Shown here piece by piece: positions 7,049-7,057 of a stretch of DNA of 7,057 nt (the stretch's first letter is position 1; every line of letters starts with the position of its first letter). The DNA comes from Gammaproteobacteria bacterium (GTDB lineage Bacteria > Pseudomonadota > Gammaproteobacteria > DSM-19610). Location: the NCBI GenBank assembly GCA_030618475.1, contig JAUXDG010000144.1, positions 1-7,057 on the forward strand, given 5' to 3'. The notes under the pieces were generated by a model that ran no database searches, was not told where the DNA came from, and saw only the letters and a list, made by a program, of their open reading frames with translations. A program made the translations under genes and the position numbers.

Positions 7049-7057
7049 CGCGTCCGG

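Noticed and set aside
1..7057. A novel defence, mobile or biosynthetic system hidden in the window
   Set aside because: About 97% of the bases are covered by intact, collinear complex I genes. No transposase, tRNA, CRISPR array, integrase or foreign-looking gene was seen on either strand.

Overview
The window is a segment of a bacterial nuo operon, encoding the proton-pumping NADH:ubiquinone oxidoreductase (respiratory complex I). All genes lie on the minus strand. Read from the right edge, the order is nuoG, nuoH, nuoI, nuoJ, nuoK, nuoL, followed by a probable first few codons of nuoM at the left edge. This is the canonical nuoA-N order. The protein sequences look proteobacterial, most likely from a gammaproteobacterium. 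NuoG lacks the N7 iron-sulfur cluster ligands found in the E. coli type, which points away from Enterobacteria and towards lineages with the shorter, mitochondrial-like NuoG. Base composition looks moderately GC-rich. No closer placement can be made from the sequence alone.

Layout: 4667-7048 is nuoG (peripheral arm, Fe-S clusters N1b, N4 and N5). 3627-4670 is nuoH (quinone-site membrane subunit), overlapping nuoG by ATGA. 3128-3616 is nuoI (two 4Fe-4S clusters, N6a and N6b). A 106-base gap follows (3022-3127), holding a possible 23-codon ORF, a small hairpin and a degenerate 9-bp repeat. Then come nuoJ (2416-3021), nuoK (2089-2391) and nuoL (122-2083, GTG start with a strong ribosome binding site). 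The last gap (about 23-121) holds three tandem 9-bp units, and the probable nuoM start is at 22.

Together, NuoG and NuoI pass electrons from NADH along an Fe-S chain to the quinone chamber formed at NuoH. NuoJ, NuoK and NuoL (with NuoM and NuoN, outside the window) are the antiporter-like and linking membrane subunits that couple this to proton translocation. Residues known to matter in each subunit are present, so all six appear functional.

I found no sign of a previously undescribed system: this is ordinary core metabolism. The items worth a second look are small: two unusually long gaps inside a normally tight operon that carry related 9-bp repeat material in opposite orientation, a possible mini-ORF before nuoJ, and start-codon questions for nuoG and nuoL.
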